Below, piece by piece: positions 1 through 7,600 of a stretch of 10,621 nt of DNA (position 1 is the stretch's first letter; each line of letters starts with the position of its first letter). The stretch covers positions 1-10,621 of the forward strand of contig JAOUFZ010000041.1 in NCBI GenBank assembly GCA_029857995.1, given 5' to 3'. The translations under genes and the position numbers were made by a program. A model generated the notes under the pieces. That model saw nothing but the letters and a program-made list of their open reading frames with translations, ran no database searches and was not told the DNA's origin. The DNA is from Dehalococcoidia bacterium (lineage in GTDB: Bacteria > Chloroflexota > Dehalococcoidia > GIF9 > AB-539-J10).

Positions 1-62
1 AAGAGAAAAAAATGAGGGAGAGGGAAAAAGAATTACTGCGGAAATACTCGCCCAAGCAGTGA
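1..62 (+). CDS. C-terminal tail of an upstream gene (partial)
   Basis: An open frame enters from the left edge and ends at TGA 60-62. Its visible residues end in MREREKELLRKYSPKQ, a highly charged, helix-like stretch typical of a protein C-terminus. There is no in-frame stop before it. The stop codon sits inside the extended -10 element proposed for the next gene. Only about 19 codons are visible, so no family can be named, and a chance open frame in purine-rich DNA remains possible. Confidence 0.35.
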   Translation, partial: EKKMREREKELLRKYSPKQ

Positions 63-68
63 TATAAT
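60..68 (+). promoter_or_regulatory. Extended -10 promoter for the GYD gene
   Basis: TGATATAAT combines a TGn extension (60-62) with a perfect TATAAT (63-68). No convincing -35 lies 16-18 bp upstream, which an extended -10 can tolerate. Transcription would start near 75 and leave a leader of about 130 nt. In the leader, 146-181 can fold: GCAC 146-149 pairs with GTGC 178-181, and GGACC 155-159 pairs with GGTCT 168-172, around a symmetric 5x5 internal loop. Confidence 0.5.
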
Positions 69-205
69 ATAAGTGCAGAATGAGGTTGAGGATGCCAAGC
101 GTGCCACTTATTCATTGGCCGGTATTCCAGAGTCATTTAGTGCAGGCACAAGCGGGACCTAAGCCGGGGTCTTACAGGTGCAAAACAGCGCAGAGGAGGT
201 AAAAG

Positions 206-499
206 ATGGCTAAATTTGTAATGTTGACAACCCTCACCGACGAGGGACGAAAGACTATCACGGAAAATCCCGGAAGGATCAAAGAGGTCAACAAAGAAGT
301 GGAGGCAATGGGAGCGAAGGTTCTGGCTCAGTATGCTGTGCTGGGACCGTATGATTTCGTGAACATTGTAGAAGCTCCCAACAACGAGGCAGTGTCCAAA
401 GTCGCAATAGCGTTGGGTTCAAGAGGGACACTTCAGACCATGACCTTGGCTGCCATGGACATTGATGCTTTCATTGGCGGTCTCAAGAAGCAGAAATAA
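206..499 (+). CDS. GYD domain protein
   Basis: This 97-residue protein matches the GYD family: small, alpha/beta, ferredoxin-like proteins that are usually single-domain and whose biochemical role is not established. The signature is LGPYDFVNIVEAP at residues 46-58, with the G..YD core at 47-50. The N-terminal MAKFVMLTTLTDEG strand and the TLAAMD strand near residue 82 also fit. There is no signal peptide or membrane segment, so it should be cytosolic. The ATG is well supported by AGGAGGT at 194-200, five bases upstream. It appears monocistronic, with its own promoter and a convergent neighbour downstream. The family call is firm; any function would be a guess. Confidence 0.85.
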   Translation: MAKFVMLTTLTDEGRKTITENPGRIKEVNKEVEAMGAKVLAQYAVLGPYDFVNIVEAPNNEAVSKVAIALGSRGTLQTMTLAAMDIDAFIGGLKKQK

Positions 500-577
500 C
501 ACCCGGTTACCCGCTTGTGCCGTCAGATTCTAAGGCTAATTGAGACTCCGCATCAAAGCACTGCTGGCAGAAACACC

Positions 578-609
578 AAACTGCAAAACTGCTAAGCTGT
601 GAAACTGCT
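578..609. repeat. Four-copy 8-bp tandem repeat
   Basis: Four consecutive octamers follow the consensus AAACTGCT: AAACTGCA (578), AAACTGCT (586), AAGCTGTG (594) and AAACTGCT (602). The array lies between two convergent genes, in the otherwise featureless stretch 500-629. No T-tailed hairpin terminator was found there. Confidence 0.6.
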
Positions 610-629
610 CAACCCTCGACACTTGCCGT

Positions 630-1265
630 TTACATGTGGCTGAGAACTATGGTTTGCGTGCTGCCGGGCAGTGACGACGAAGTAATTGAGAGCTTGGGTT
701 TTGCTTCCAGCTCTCTAATTCTCATTGTATCCAGGAATTTATCCACAGGACTGAGATTACCAGTGAACACCTCTGTCTTATAGTGCATCGGAATGACAAC
801 AGGAGGCTCTAACTGCCTTATTATTTCCGTAGCCGTGTCAATTGGTATAGTCGATACCTCCCCCACGGGCAGGAATAGTATGCTTATATCTCCTATTTCT
901 TCTATCAAATGCGAGTCCAGAGGATGCCCCAAATCACCTAAATGACATAAAGTCATGCCGTCCATCTCGATAACATAAATGGTATTCTTGCCCCGTACTT
1001 CCCCCTTCTTATCATCGTGGAAAGACGCGACTCCTGTGATGACAACCCCCCCTATTTCATATTCTCCGGGGCTTTTTATTTGTTTGGGGTCATTAGCGAC
1101 ACCTTCGACGTAGCCATGTCCGCGATGAAAATGGCTCAATGTCACTATGTCCGCCTCGGGCTCACCCAGCCGGTAGCCCAAGTCAGGATGACATGGGTCT
1201 GTTATGATGGTTTTTTCTTTCCCTCTAATCAGAAAGCAGGAATGTCCTAGCCAGGTAATCTCCAT
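630..1265 (-). CDS. MBL-fold metallo-hydrolase, UPF0173/UlaG-like
   Basis: This 211-residue protein is a compact beta-lactamase-fold hydrolase. It opens with MEITWLGHSCFLI, typical of the UPF0173/UlaG-like branch. The metal-ligand series is visible: HFHRGH at 45-50, H83 in SFHDD, H108 and D111 in CHLGDLGH, and H161 in IPMHYKT. The usual HxHxDH Asp is Gly49 here, so the second metal site may be altered. There is no signal peptide, so it should be cytosolic; the substrate is unknown. It lies 52 bp downstream of nfeD on the same strand and probably shares its transcript. An in-frame TAG just upstream fixes the ATG at 1265 as the first possible start, although no clear RBS precedes it. The fold is certain; the reaction is not. 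Confidence 0.85.
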   Translation of the reverse strand: MEITWLGHSCFLIRGKEKTIITDPCHPDLGYRLGEPEADIVTLSHFHRGHGYVEGVANDPKQIKSPGEYEIGGVVITGVASFHDDKKGEVRGKNTIYVIEMDGMTLCHLGDLGHPLDSHLIEEIGDISILFLPVGEVSTIPIDTATEIIRQLEPPVVIPMHYKTEVFTGNLSPVDKFLDTMRIRELEAKPKLSITSSSLPGSTQTIVLSHM

Positions 1266-1317
1266 AAGCGTCTAAAGGATAACCCTTTTCTTTAGCTTTG
1301 TCCACAGCAAGACGACT

Positions 1318-1740
1318 CTATTGACCAGAAAATGCATCAGCTTTGCGGGTGCGATTATCTTTTTCTATAGGGCTTATCAGAAGCGTCATCCCCTCTATGC
1401 CCACAATGGCAATTTCCTCGCCGGCATCTATAGTTGAACTAGACGAAGCTTGCCACAGTTCACCGTTAACCCGAGCATAACCTTTAGGGGAAATGGGAGT
1501 TATTGTTCGACCTCGACTACCAATGTCCAGCGAAATCATCGGCTTCTTAACTAGCGCCTTCTTGCTAAGTCGGTAATTTATATAATTATATACCCCGAGA
1601 GCAATCATCATAAGGATGAGACCCCAGAGGGGGATATTTATCGTAACCCTTGGCAGCAACCAGAGCACGACTGCCACCAAGGCTGCCTCTTCAAGTAAGG
1701 TTGTTGTAATGGTGAGTACTGTATAACTCCTGTATTTCAT
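1318..1740 (-). CDS. NfeD-like membrane protein (short form)
   Basis: This 140-residue protein has two predicted membrane helices (about 12-31 and 36-55). A soluble C-terminal OB-fold of the NfeD type covers about 74-124 and carries the family pattern GSRGRTITPISPKGYARVNG, then DAGEEIAIVGIEGMTLLI. NfeD-like proteins are membrane adaptors often paired with stomatin/SPFH proteins. Here the short form lacks the ClpP-like protease domain and has no SPFH neighbour; an MBL-fold hydrolase follows instead. It is probably the first gene of a leftward two-gene unit. The ATG at 1740 has no good Shine-Dalgarno sequence. After the TAG stop (1318-1320) the same frame stays open for 30 further codons, as discussed in the findings. 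Confidence 0.8.
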   Translation of the reverse strand: MKYRSYTVLTITTTLLEEAALVAVVLWLLPRVTINIPLWGLILMMIALGVYNYINYRLSKKALVKKPMISLDIGSRGRTITPISPKGYARVNGELWQASSSSTIDAGEEIAIVGIEGMTLLISPIEKDNRTRKADAFSGQ

Positions 1741-1900
1741 TTTGGTATTGAGATAAAGAGTTAGACCGGAATTAGATTAACCTTCAAATTTGATAGCTTC
1801 ACTCAGGCCATCAGCGCGCGAGCGAGTGGGATCGTTGACAAAGAAAGCTTTAACTCTCTCCATTTGTTTTAGTTCTGGTCGTCCTTTGAACCGGGCATTA

Positions 1901-1929
1901 ATCATATGCAAAGTGGTGGAAATAGTCAA
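1901..1929 (-). promoter_or_regulatory. Sigma70-type promoter for nfeD and the MBL gene
   Basis: On the minus strand TTGACT (1929-1924) and TATGAT (1906-1901) are separated by exactly 17 bp. Each hexamer matches the consensus at five of six positions. The predicted start is near 1894, giving a leader of about 150 nt before nfeD. Confidence 0.5.
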
Positions 1930-1941
1930 CTAACGGGACGA

Positions 1942-1970
1942 TTGACAAAGACCAGGGCATTGGTTAACAT
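1942..1970 (+). promoter_or_regulatory. Sigma70-type promoter for birA and the symporter
   Basis: A perfect -35, TTGACA (1942-1947), is followed after 17 bp by TAACAT (1965-1970), a four-of-six match to the -10. Transcription would start near 1977, about 16 nt before the birA ATG. A GTTAAC hexamer overlaps the -10, so a bound repressor would block this promoter. Confidence 0.55.
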
Positions 1971-1989
1971 CTGAAAAGCAAAGGTTAAC
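1963..1989 (+). promoter_or_regulatory. Putative BirA operator
   Basis: Two identical palindromic hexamers, GTTAAC at 1963-1968 and 1984-1989, are separated by 15 bp. Each is preceded by G, giving GGTTAAC twice with a 21-bp period. From memory, BirA boxes of Gram-positives and archaea are dyads with GTTAAC half-sites about 14-16 bp apart, and the gene downstream is a BirA with a DNA-binding domain. The left site overlaps the -10; the right site lies between the predicted transcript start and the ATG. The outer flanks fit less well, because the right half lacks the expected CAA. Confidence 0.5.
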
Positions 1990-1992
1990 GGA

Positions 1993-2919
1993 ATGAAGGG
2001 ACAGATACTGAACGCTCTTCGCGAGTGTGGTGGTTATCTTTCTGGCGAGACGCTTTCTCAGCAGCTTGGTATCTCTAGGGTTTCTATCTGGAAACATATT
2101 CACAGCTTAAAAAGGGATGGCTACGCAATAGAGGCATCGCCTAAAGGATACAGGCTGGTATCCTCTCCGGATTTACTGCTTCCTTGTGAATTCCCTGATT
2201 TAGAACAAAGAATTCACTACTTTCCAGAGATTGGCTCGACCATGGATGCGGCAAGAGAACTAGCCAAAAAGGGAGCCGGAGAGGGGACAATCGTGATTGC
2301 CGAAGTCCAGACCCTCGGGCGGGGAAGATTGAGCCGAGAATGGCTCTCGCCGCAAGGAGGGATTTACTTCACAATCATTTTGCGCCCCAGGATAAGTCCA
2401 GTATATGCTCCCCGGATAAACTTGATGGCCGCTATTGCCGTGGCAGCTACAATTAGAAAGCTCTTTGGGTTGAAGGCCGAACTAAAATGGCCCAACGACG
2501 TCTTGATTGAAGGCAAGAAGGTATGTGGCATACTGGCAGAGATGGATGCTGAAATGGATGTTGTAAACTTCGTGAATGTCGGTATAGGCATAAATGGCAA
2601 TAACCCTGTTAGCCGCTTTGAAAAAACGGCGACCTCCTTGAAAGACGCGTTAGGAAGGGAAATCTCCAGGAAGGAATTTCTAACCGCATTGATAACGGAA
2701 ATACAGCGACGGCAGCCTCTGCTGATGAAAGCAGATTTGCTCAAAGAATGGAAGAGACTGTCTGCGACGCTGAACAAGGAAGTCAGAGTAATGAGTCTGG
2801 GTGAGGAGGTGATGGGACAGGCTATAGATATTGATACCACCGGAGCGCTCATACTGAAAGGCAAAGACGGCTCTTTAAGGAGCATCCTTGCCGGCGATTG
2901 CATCCATTTGAGGGAGTAA
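1993..2919 (+). CDS. birA: Bifunctional biotin-protein ligase / biotin operon repressor
   Basis: BirA makes biotinyl-AMP and transfers biotin to the carrier lysine of biotin-dependent carboxylases. This 308-residue form is of the regulatory class. A winged-helix domain covers about 1-58, with recognition helix RVSIWKHIHSLKRDGY. The catalytic domain carries GST at 81-83, GRGR at 109-112, KWPNDV at 165-170, GKKVCGIL at 174-181 and NVGIGING at 195-202. An SH3-like C-terminal domain runs from about 262. The biotin-loop segment reads GRGRLSREW, with Ser where Gly is common. AAGG at 1981-1984 lies 8 nt before the ATG and serves as a modest RBS. The start is supported because the winged helix begins directly at MKGQIL. 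The gene is followed after one base by a symporter gene, so the two are probably co-transcribed. The GTTAAC pair upstream suggests autorepression. Confidence 0.95.
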   Translation: MKGQILNALRECGGYLSGETLSQQLGISRVSIWKHIHSLKRDGYAIEASPKGYRLVSSPDLLLPCEFPDLEQRIHYFPEIGSTMDAARELAKKGAGEGTIVIAEVQTLGRGRLSREWLSPQGGIYFTIILRPRISPVYAPRINLMAAIAVAATIRKLFGLKAELKWPNDVLIEGKKVCGILAEMDAEMDVVNFVNVGIGINGNNPVSRFEKTATSLKDALGREISRKEFLTALITEIQRRQPLLMKADLLKEWKRLSATLNKEVRVMSLGEEVMGQAIDIDTTGALILKGKDGSLRSILAGDCIHLRE

Positions 2920-2920
2920 T

Positions 2921-4315
2921 ATGATTCAACTCGTCATAGTTGTCGTTTACTCCCTGCTTATGATAGGCATAGGACTAGGAGCAAGGAAGAAGGCAGGAAG
3001 TCAAAACGGTTTCTTTGTTGCTCAGCGTCAAATCAACGTAGCATTCATAACTGGGTCCTTTGTCGCCACGGCGGTAGGAGGCTCGGTAACCGTGGGGATG
3101 GCTGGCCTCGGATTTGGGCGAGGTTTGACTGGCGTTTGGTGGCTACTTGTTGGCTCTATCGGCCTCGTGCTTCTGGGGGCTTTCTTCGCCAGGAAAGTGA
3201 GAGGCGCTGCGCTTTATACCCTTCCCGAGCTAGTGGAAAGGCAATATGGCCGCCGCGTAGGCTTGGCAGCTTCCATTCTCATCGTTATCGCCTGGGTAGG
3301 GGTAGTAGCCGGACAGATTGTAGCCGCCGGAAAAGTCCTGTCCATCCTCGGAATAGGTTCCGGTGTTTTTTGGATGGTCATCTTTACCATAGTTTTTGTC
3401 GCCTACACGGTCATAGGCGGGCAACTCTCGGTAATTCGCACTGATCTTTTCCAGGCAATAATAATTTGCCTTGGCATCTTCATTGCTCTAGCATCGTTTC
3501 TTCCTCAAGCAGGAGGATTACAGGGATTGAGGCTTTCTCTGCCCCAAGATTTCTTTTCTTTCCCGGTAAGCGCTCAGTTCGACTGGAAGGCGCTTCTATC
3601 TCTTCTGATTCTCGTGGGAGCGACTTATGTTGTGGGACCGGATATGTACACTCGACTCTTTTGTGCCAAGAACGAAAAAACTGCTCAAAGAGCAACTTTC
3701 CTATCCGCTTCTTCTTTCATTCCTCTCGCTTTCGCCATTGTCTTAATAGGAATGGGCGCCAGAGTCCTCTACCCAAATATTTCTCCTGAGCAAGCTTTTC
3801 CTCAAGTAATAAGCGGAGTCCTTTCCCCCTGGCTGGGCGGGTTCGTCCTCGCTGCCCTGGTTGCGGCGCTGATGTCTTCAGCGGATACCTGTCTCCTCAG
3901 CCAAGGGGTGATCCTGACCCGGGACATAATTGGACGGTTTCTGCCTTCGCTCAGCGAGAAGAAGACTATTTTGCTTACCCGCCTGAATATCATTATTCTG
4001 GGTCTGCTAGCACTGGGGCTGGCAATGGTTTTGAAGGGGGTTATCACTTCCCTTCTTTTTGCCTATACCATCTTCACCTGTGGCCTCGTAGTTCCCGTAA
4101 TTGCCGGCTTCTACAAAGAGAAACTAAGGGTGACACCGCAAGGAGCGCTAGCTGCTCTTGTAGGCGGCGGGATAATAGGTTTATTAGGGAAGATACCGGG
4201 GTTAGACATCCCTTTCAAGGGAGACCTCGGCCTTATAGGTTTTGGCGTAAGTGCCGTTCTCCTTTTCGGAGTGAGCTACCTCGGTCCAAGAATGTCTGGT
4301 GGCTTGACCACCTAG
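2921..4315 (+). CDS. Sodium:solute symporter family transporter, candidate vitamin importer
   Basis: This 464-residue integral membrane protein of the SSS/SLC5 family has about 12-13 hydrophobic helices. Family landmarks are the first helix (2-20), the segment SFVATAVGGSVTVGMAG at 46-62, GGQLSVIRTDLFQ at 166-178, and ALMSSADTCLLSQG at 316-329. The last aligns with the helix that supplies Na+ ligands in PutP and PanF. Length is normal for the family. SSS members use a Na+ gradient to import sugars, amino acids or vitamins; PanF (pantothenate) and the animal multivitamin transporter (biotin, pantothenate, lipoate) belong here. The ATG is one base past the birA stop, and its RBS (AGGGAG 2911-2916) lies in the end of birA, so translation is likely coupled. 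The operon and the putative BirA box favour biotin or a related vitamin as substrate, which is inference. Sequence alone does not settle the substrate. Confidence 0.88.
   Translation: MIQLVIVVVYSLLMIGIGLGARKKAGSQNGFFVAQRQINVAFITGSFVATAVGGSVTVGMAGLGFGRGLTGVWWLLVGSIGLVLLGAFFARKVRGAALYTLPELVERQYGRRVGLAASILIVIAWVGVVAGQIVAAGKVLSILGIGSGVFWMVIFTIVFVAYTVIGGQLSVIRTDLFQAIIICLGIFIALASFLPQAGGLQGLRLSLPQDFFSFPVSAQFDWKALLSLLILVGATYVVGPDMYTRLFCAKNEKTAQRATFLSASSFIPLAFAIVLIGMGARVLYPNISPEQAFPQVISGVLSPWLGGFVLAALVAALMSSADTCLLSQGVILTRDIIGRFLPSLSEKKTILLTRLNIIILGLLALGLAMVLKGVITSLLFAYTIFTCGLVVPVIAGFYKEKLRVTPQGALAALVGGGIIGLLGKIPGLDIPFKGDLGLIGFGVSAVLLFGVSYLGPRMSGGLTT
4298..4312 (+). terminator. Possible stem-loop at the end of the symporter gene
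   Basis: GGTGG (4298-4302) and CCACC (4308-4312) form a 5-bp stem with a 5-nt loop just before the TAG stop. No T-run follows, so this is a weak terminator candidate at best. The rest of 4316-4499 shows no plus-strand gene. Confidence 0.2.
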
Positions 4316-4413
4316 GTGACGCTGGATAGCACATCTTGGCAACTCTCCTTTCAGTGTACTGTCTTTTCCATTGATTTTTGCCATGGTTGCAGGGGCAGGT
4401 GAGAGTCAACAAC

Positions 4414-4499
4414 TGACGTCTAGTGGATACTTGAATGGCTGTGAAGAAAGGGCTAAGCCCTTGAAGGAGTTTGCTCTTTGTGGTTTGCAGGGTTTGGCT
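4414..4499 (-). repeat. 3' flank of the first surface-protein gene, homologous to 8249-8331
   Basis: This segment aligns with the segment directly downstream of the second surface-protein gene. Over 4414-4450 against 8249-8285 the match is 26 of 37 positions without gaps. Similarity continues to the stop codon with about 3 nt of length difference. It indicates that the duplication included the 3' untranslated region. Confidence 0.65.
4448..4462 (-). terminator. Hairpin downstream of the first surface-protein gene
   Basis: On the minus strand AAGGGC-TTA-GCCCTT forms a perfect 6-bp stem with a 3-nt loop, followed by the pyrimidine-rich TCTTCAC. It lies about 40 nt past the stop codon. The T-tract is poor, so intrinsic termination is possible but not certain. 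The paralogue has a matching, less perfect hairpin at 8285-8297. Confidence 0.35.
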
Positions 4500-4616
4500 T
4501 CAAACTCGACGTCGTCTTAGCACCAGGAGGCTCGCAACGGCGACAATGGCTGCAAACAACGCAATCCAGGGTGCCAGGACGGCCAGCTTATCTATAGGGG
4601 AAACCTCCCAGCCTAC
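4500..4616 (-). other. C-terminal anchor segment of the first surface protein
   Basis: Residues 1097-1134 consist of VGWE, three variable residues, IDKL, then PWI, a hydrophobic helix and RRRRV. The counterpart at 8332-8448 is also 38 residues, with 22 identities and no gap, although the domains just before differ. The three-part form (short motif, helix, Arg cluster) resembles sorting signals read by sortase-like or exosortase/archaeosortase enzymes. No LPXTG is present. A plain stop-transfer anchor is the simpler reading. Confidence 0.7.
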
Positions 4617-7600
4617 AGTAAGGGGGCCCGCCTGGTCATTCTGGAAATTGAGAAATGGTCCGGATTGGGGATCACAGCAACCTCCCGGCAGTGTCACGAG
4701 GTATTCATTAGGCAAAGGGGAAACCTGATTCCAGTTAGGTTGCACCACCTCGTACACCCTGTAGTAGCCGCTTCCAAGCGCGCAGAAGCAGTACTTGCCA
4801 TTGGCATCCGTAATGGTGCTCCCGATTTCAACCCATGGGTTTGTCTGTTTCTCCAGGATGACTTCCCAGCCTGCGAGCGGTTCCGTTGTGCCCGCCCGAT
4901 ACACGAAACCGCAGATGCAGCAATCCTGAATCACTGTCACGGTCACGTCGTCGCTGTCTGTGCAGCCGTTGGAATCGGTTACAGTTACGGTATAGGTCGT
5001 GTTGACGGCTGGTGAAGCCGTTGGATTGGCCGCAGTCGCATTGTTAAGACCGGTAGCCGGAGTCCAGACATAGGTATACAGTGGTGTGCCGCCTGAAGCC
5101 GTCGGAGTGCCGCCTATCACGACAGAATCTCCTGAGATAATCACTGCGGCTGCGCCGGCATCGGCCGTGGGACTGAGATATTGGCTTACAATAACATCAT
5201 CGGTGTCGCTACACCCGTTGTCATCCGTCACAGTGAGAGTATAGGTACCTGCCGTGCTTACCGTCGGGTTCTGAGTATTGGGATGGTTTTCAGGTCCTGT
5301 CCAGTCGTAGGAATAAGATGGGGTACCGCCAGTCGCCGAGCCACTCAGTTGCACACTACCACCAGCACAAAATCCTGTATCTCCCCCAGCATCGGCTGTG
5401 GGGCCCGAATATTGCTGTACAATAACATCATCTGTGTCGCTACAGCCGTTGCCATCGGTCACCGTGAGGGTATAGGTACCTGCCGTGCTGACGGTCGCGT
5501 TCTGGGTATTGGGATGGCTTTCAGGTCCCGTCCAGTTGTAGGTATAAGGTGGGGTACCGCCAGTTGCCGAGCCGCTCAACTGTACGCTACCACCAGCGCA
5601 AAATCCTGTATCTCCTCCGGCATCGGCTGTGGGTTTGCTGTTGACCGTCACTACCGTGCTGGCAGGATCGCTGGTACAGCTACCATTGGTCACTGTTAGA
5701 TAATAAGTCCCCGCATTCAAAGAGGTGGCGTTGAGGATGGTCGTGTTCTGTGAGCTGCTGTTAAAGCCATTCGGCCCGCTCCATTCGTAGCTGCTCATGC
5801 CGTTGGGCGCGCCGTATAGCTGTATGGTGCCTCCTTCACAGACCGGTGAATTGTTGGAGGCGCTGGCTATCAGCGCGGCGCTGACTGTTACGTTGGTCGT
5901 AGCGGTGCCGCTGCCGCAGCCGCTGGAATCGACGACAGTGAGGCTATAGGTGCCGGCCATAGAGAGAGTTGCATTATATATCACGGGGTTCTGTTGATTG
6001 CTGTTGAACCCGGCAGGTCCTGTCCAGCTATATGATGCCATCCCACCCGGATTACCAAACAGGTATATAGTACCATTCAGACAGACAGGCGAGTTGCTTG
6101 TTGCGTAGGCGGCAGGGTCGGCATGGACTGTGATGTCGACATGGTCAAAGTTGTTGCTCGTAACCGGGTCAGTTTGGTCCATAGCGGTGATGTTGGCCGA
6201 GTTGGTTATTGTCGTACCGCCGGTGCCCGCGTTGACCGTTGCTGTGAGGTTAAGAGCGGCGCTGCTGTTGGTAGCCAATCCGCCCATATTCCAGAGGCCT
6301 GTGGCACTGTTATATGTGCCATGGCTCGTGCTATAGCTCTGGTAGGTCAGCCCAGAAGGTAGGATATCGGTGACGTTCACACCCGTCGCGCTGACTGTGC
6401 TGGGGTTAGATACCGTCACCGTATAGATGATGTTTGCACCTTCGCAGGGACTGTGGTCGTTCACCACCTTTGTCAAATCGAGGTCGGCACCGAGGCTGTT
6501 GACACACACGGTGTCTGACTCCAGTAATGCACCATCATCTATTTTGGCAGAGACGCTATTGCATATCAGCGTGGTGTTTGTCACTGCGGGGTCTGCTTTA
6601 CTCTGAAAGCTCACGGTCCCGCTGCTGTGTGCCGGTATAGTCTGGCTGATAGACCATTTAAGCTTATTTACCGAGCTTGCTGGCACTGGCTGAGTTTGGT
6701 TCCAAGCAGCGCCATTGTCAGTGGAATAGTACTTGAGGCAACTGAAGCCGCTGCAGCTAGAGCTGTTTCCCACATAAGTGGTGTTCGCGGGAATGGCTTC
6801 ATCGATGATTACCAGGCCGTTGCCACTCAGAGGGTCACCTACAGGATAATCGGTATTATTGGTGTAGTTTATGGTCCAGGTGAAAGTCGTGTTAGCTCCT
6901 CCCGACAAAGGCGAAACCGACTTATCAAGAATTATGCTGCCGCCCTGGCTTGTTACAGTTAAGGTAGCGCCAGCCACGCCATAGTCACCGCTGTACTTCT
7001 CTTGATTACCCGAAGCTGCCTCCTGGTAGACTTTCGCTGTGGTAGTGCATTCCTGCAGAGCTACAAAATAGTACTTAACGTAATCGGTAGGATCTGCTGA
7101 ATAGCATTTGCCGCCGATTCCTGAAAAATACAACTGGTTAATATACGGCATAGGACCATAACCGCAATTGTTGGCAAGACTGTGGATATAAACTTCGCTC
7201 TTGACCAGCCGGAAGCAGGCAGGGCTGAAGTCCCCATTGCCCACTGGCTGGAAGTAGGCATCGCCGGCATGCCCAATCGTGCCCAGATTGAAACCAGTCA
7301 CTGTAACCGTGATTATGTCACCGACACTGACGATACCGCTTGGGGGATCAATGGTGACAGTGCCCAACATCTTGTTTGCCACAGCGCTTATGGTGCTTTG
7401 CGTTGTATAGTTATGGGTGCCTAGCACGAAGCAACCATTTACCTCGCTGGACCATATACTGATGGGGTAGGTAATGTCGGGACCGGGATATACACTTGGA
7501 TAGGTCAGCATCCAGAAGACAGTCTTTTTTTGGCCTGGCGCCAGATTACCAATGTATCTTGTGGCATCCGCCACGCCGCCCACCATAGACAGACGGGTGG

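Larger units (their letters stand above)
1741..1992. other. Divergent control region between nfeD and birA
   Basis: This 252-bp spacer holds a leftward promoter, a rightward promoter and a putative BirA box, listed separately. The two -35 hexamers face away from each other as an inverted repeat, AGTCAA (1924-1929) and TTGACA (1942-1947), 12 bp apart. On the minus strand a 42-codon open frame (1905-1777) reads like protein, but its ATG coincides with the leftward -10, so it is not called as a gene. Confidence 0.6.

Noticed and set aside
80..202. 40-codon plus-strand frame in the leader of the GYD gene, ending inside its RBS
   Set aside because: No RBS, unconvincing composition, and it starts only about 5 nt from the predicted transcript start. 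Probably chance.
2364..2903. 179-codon minus-strand open frame opposite birA
   Set aside because: It lies wholly antisense to a well-supported birA and has no recognisable motifs.
5181..5699. 172-codon plus-strand frame with internal repeats
   Set aside because: Its repeats are the antisense image of the PKD-like units in the minus-strand surface protein.
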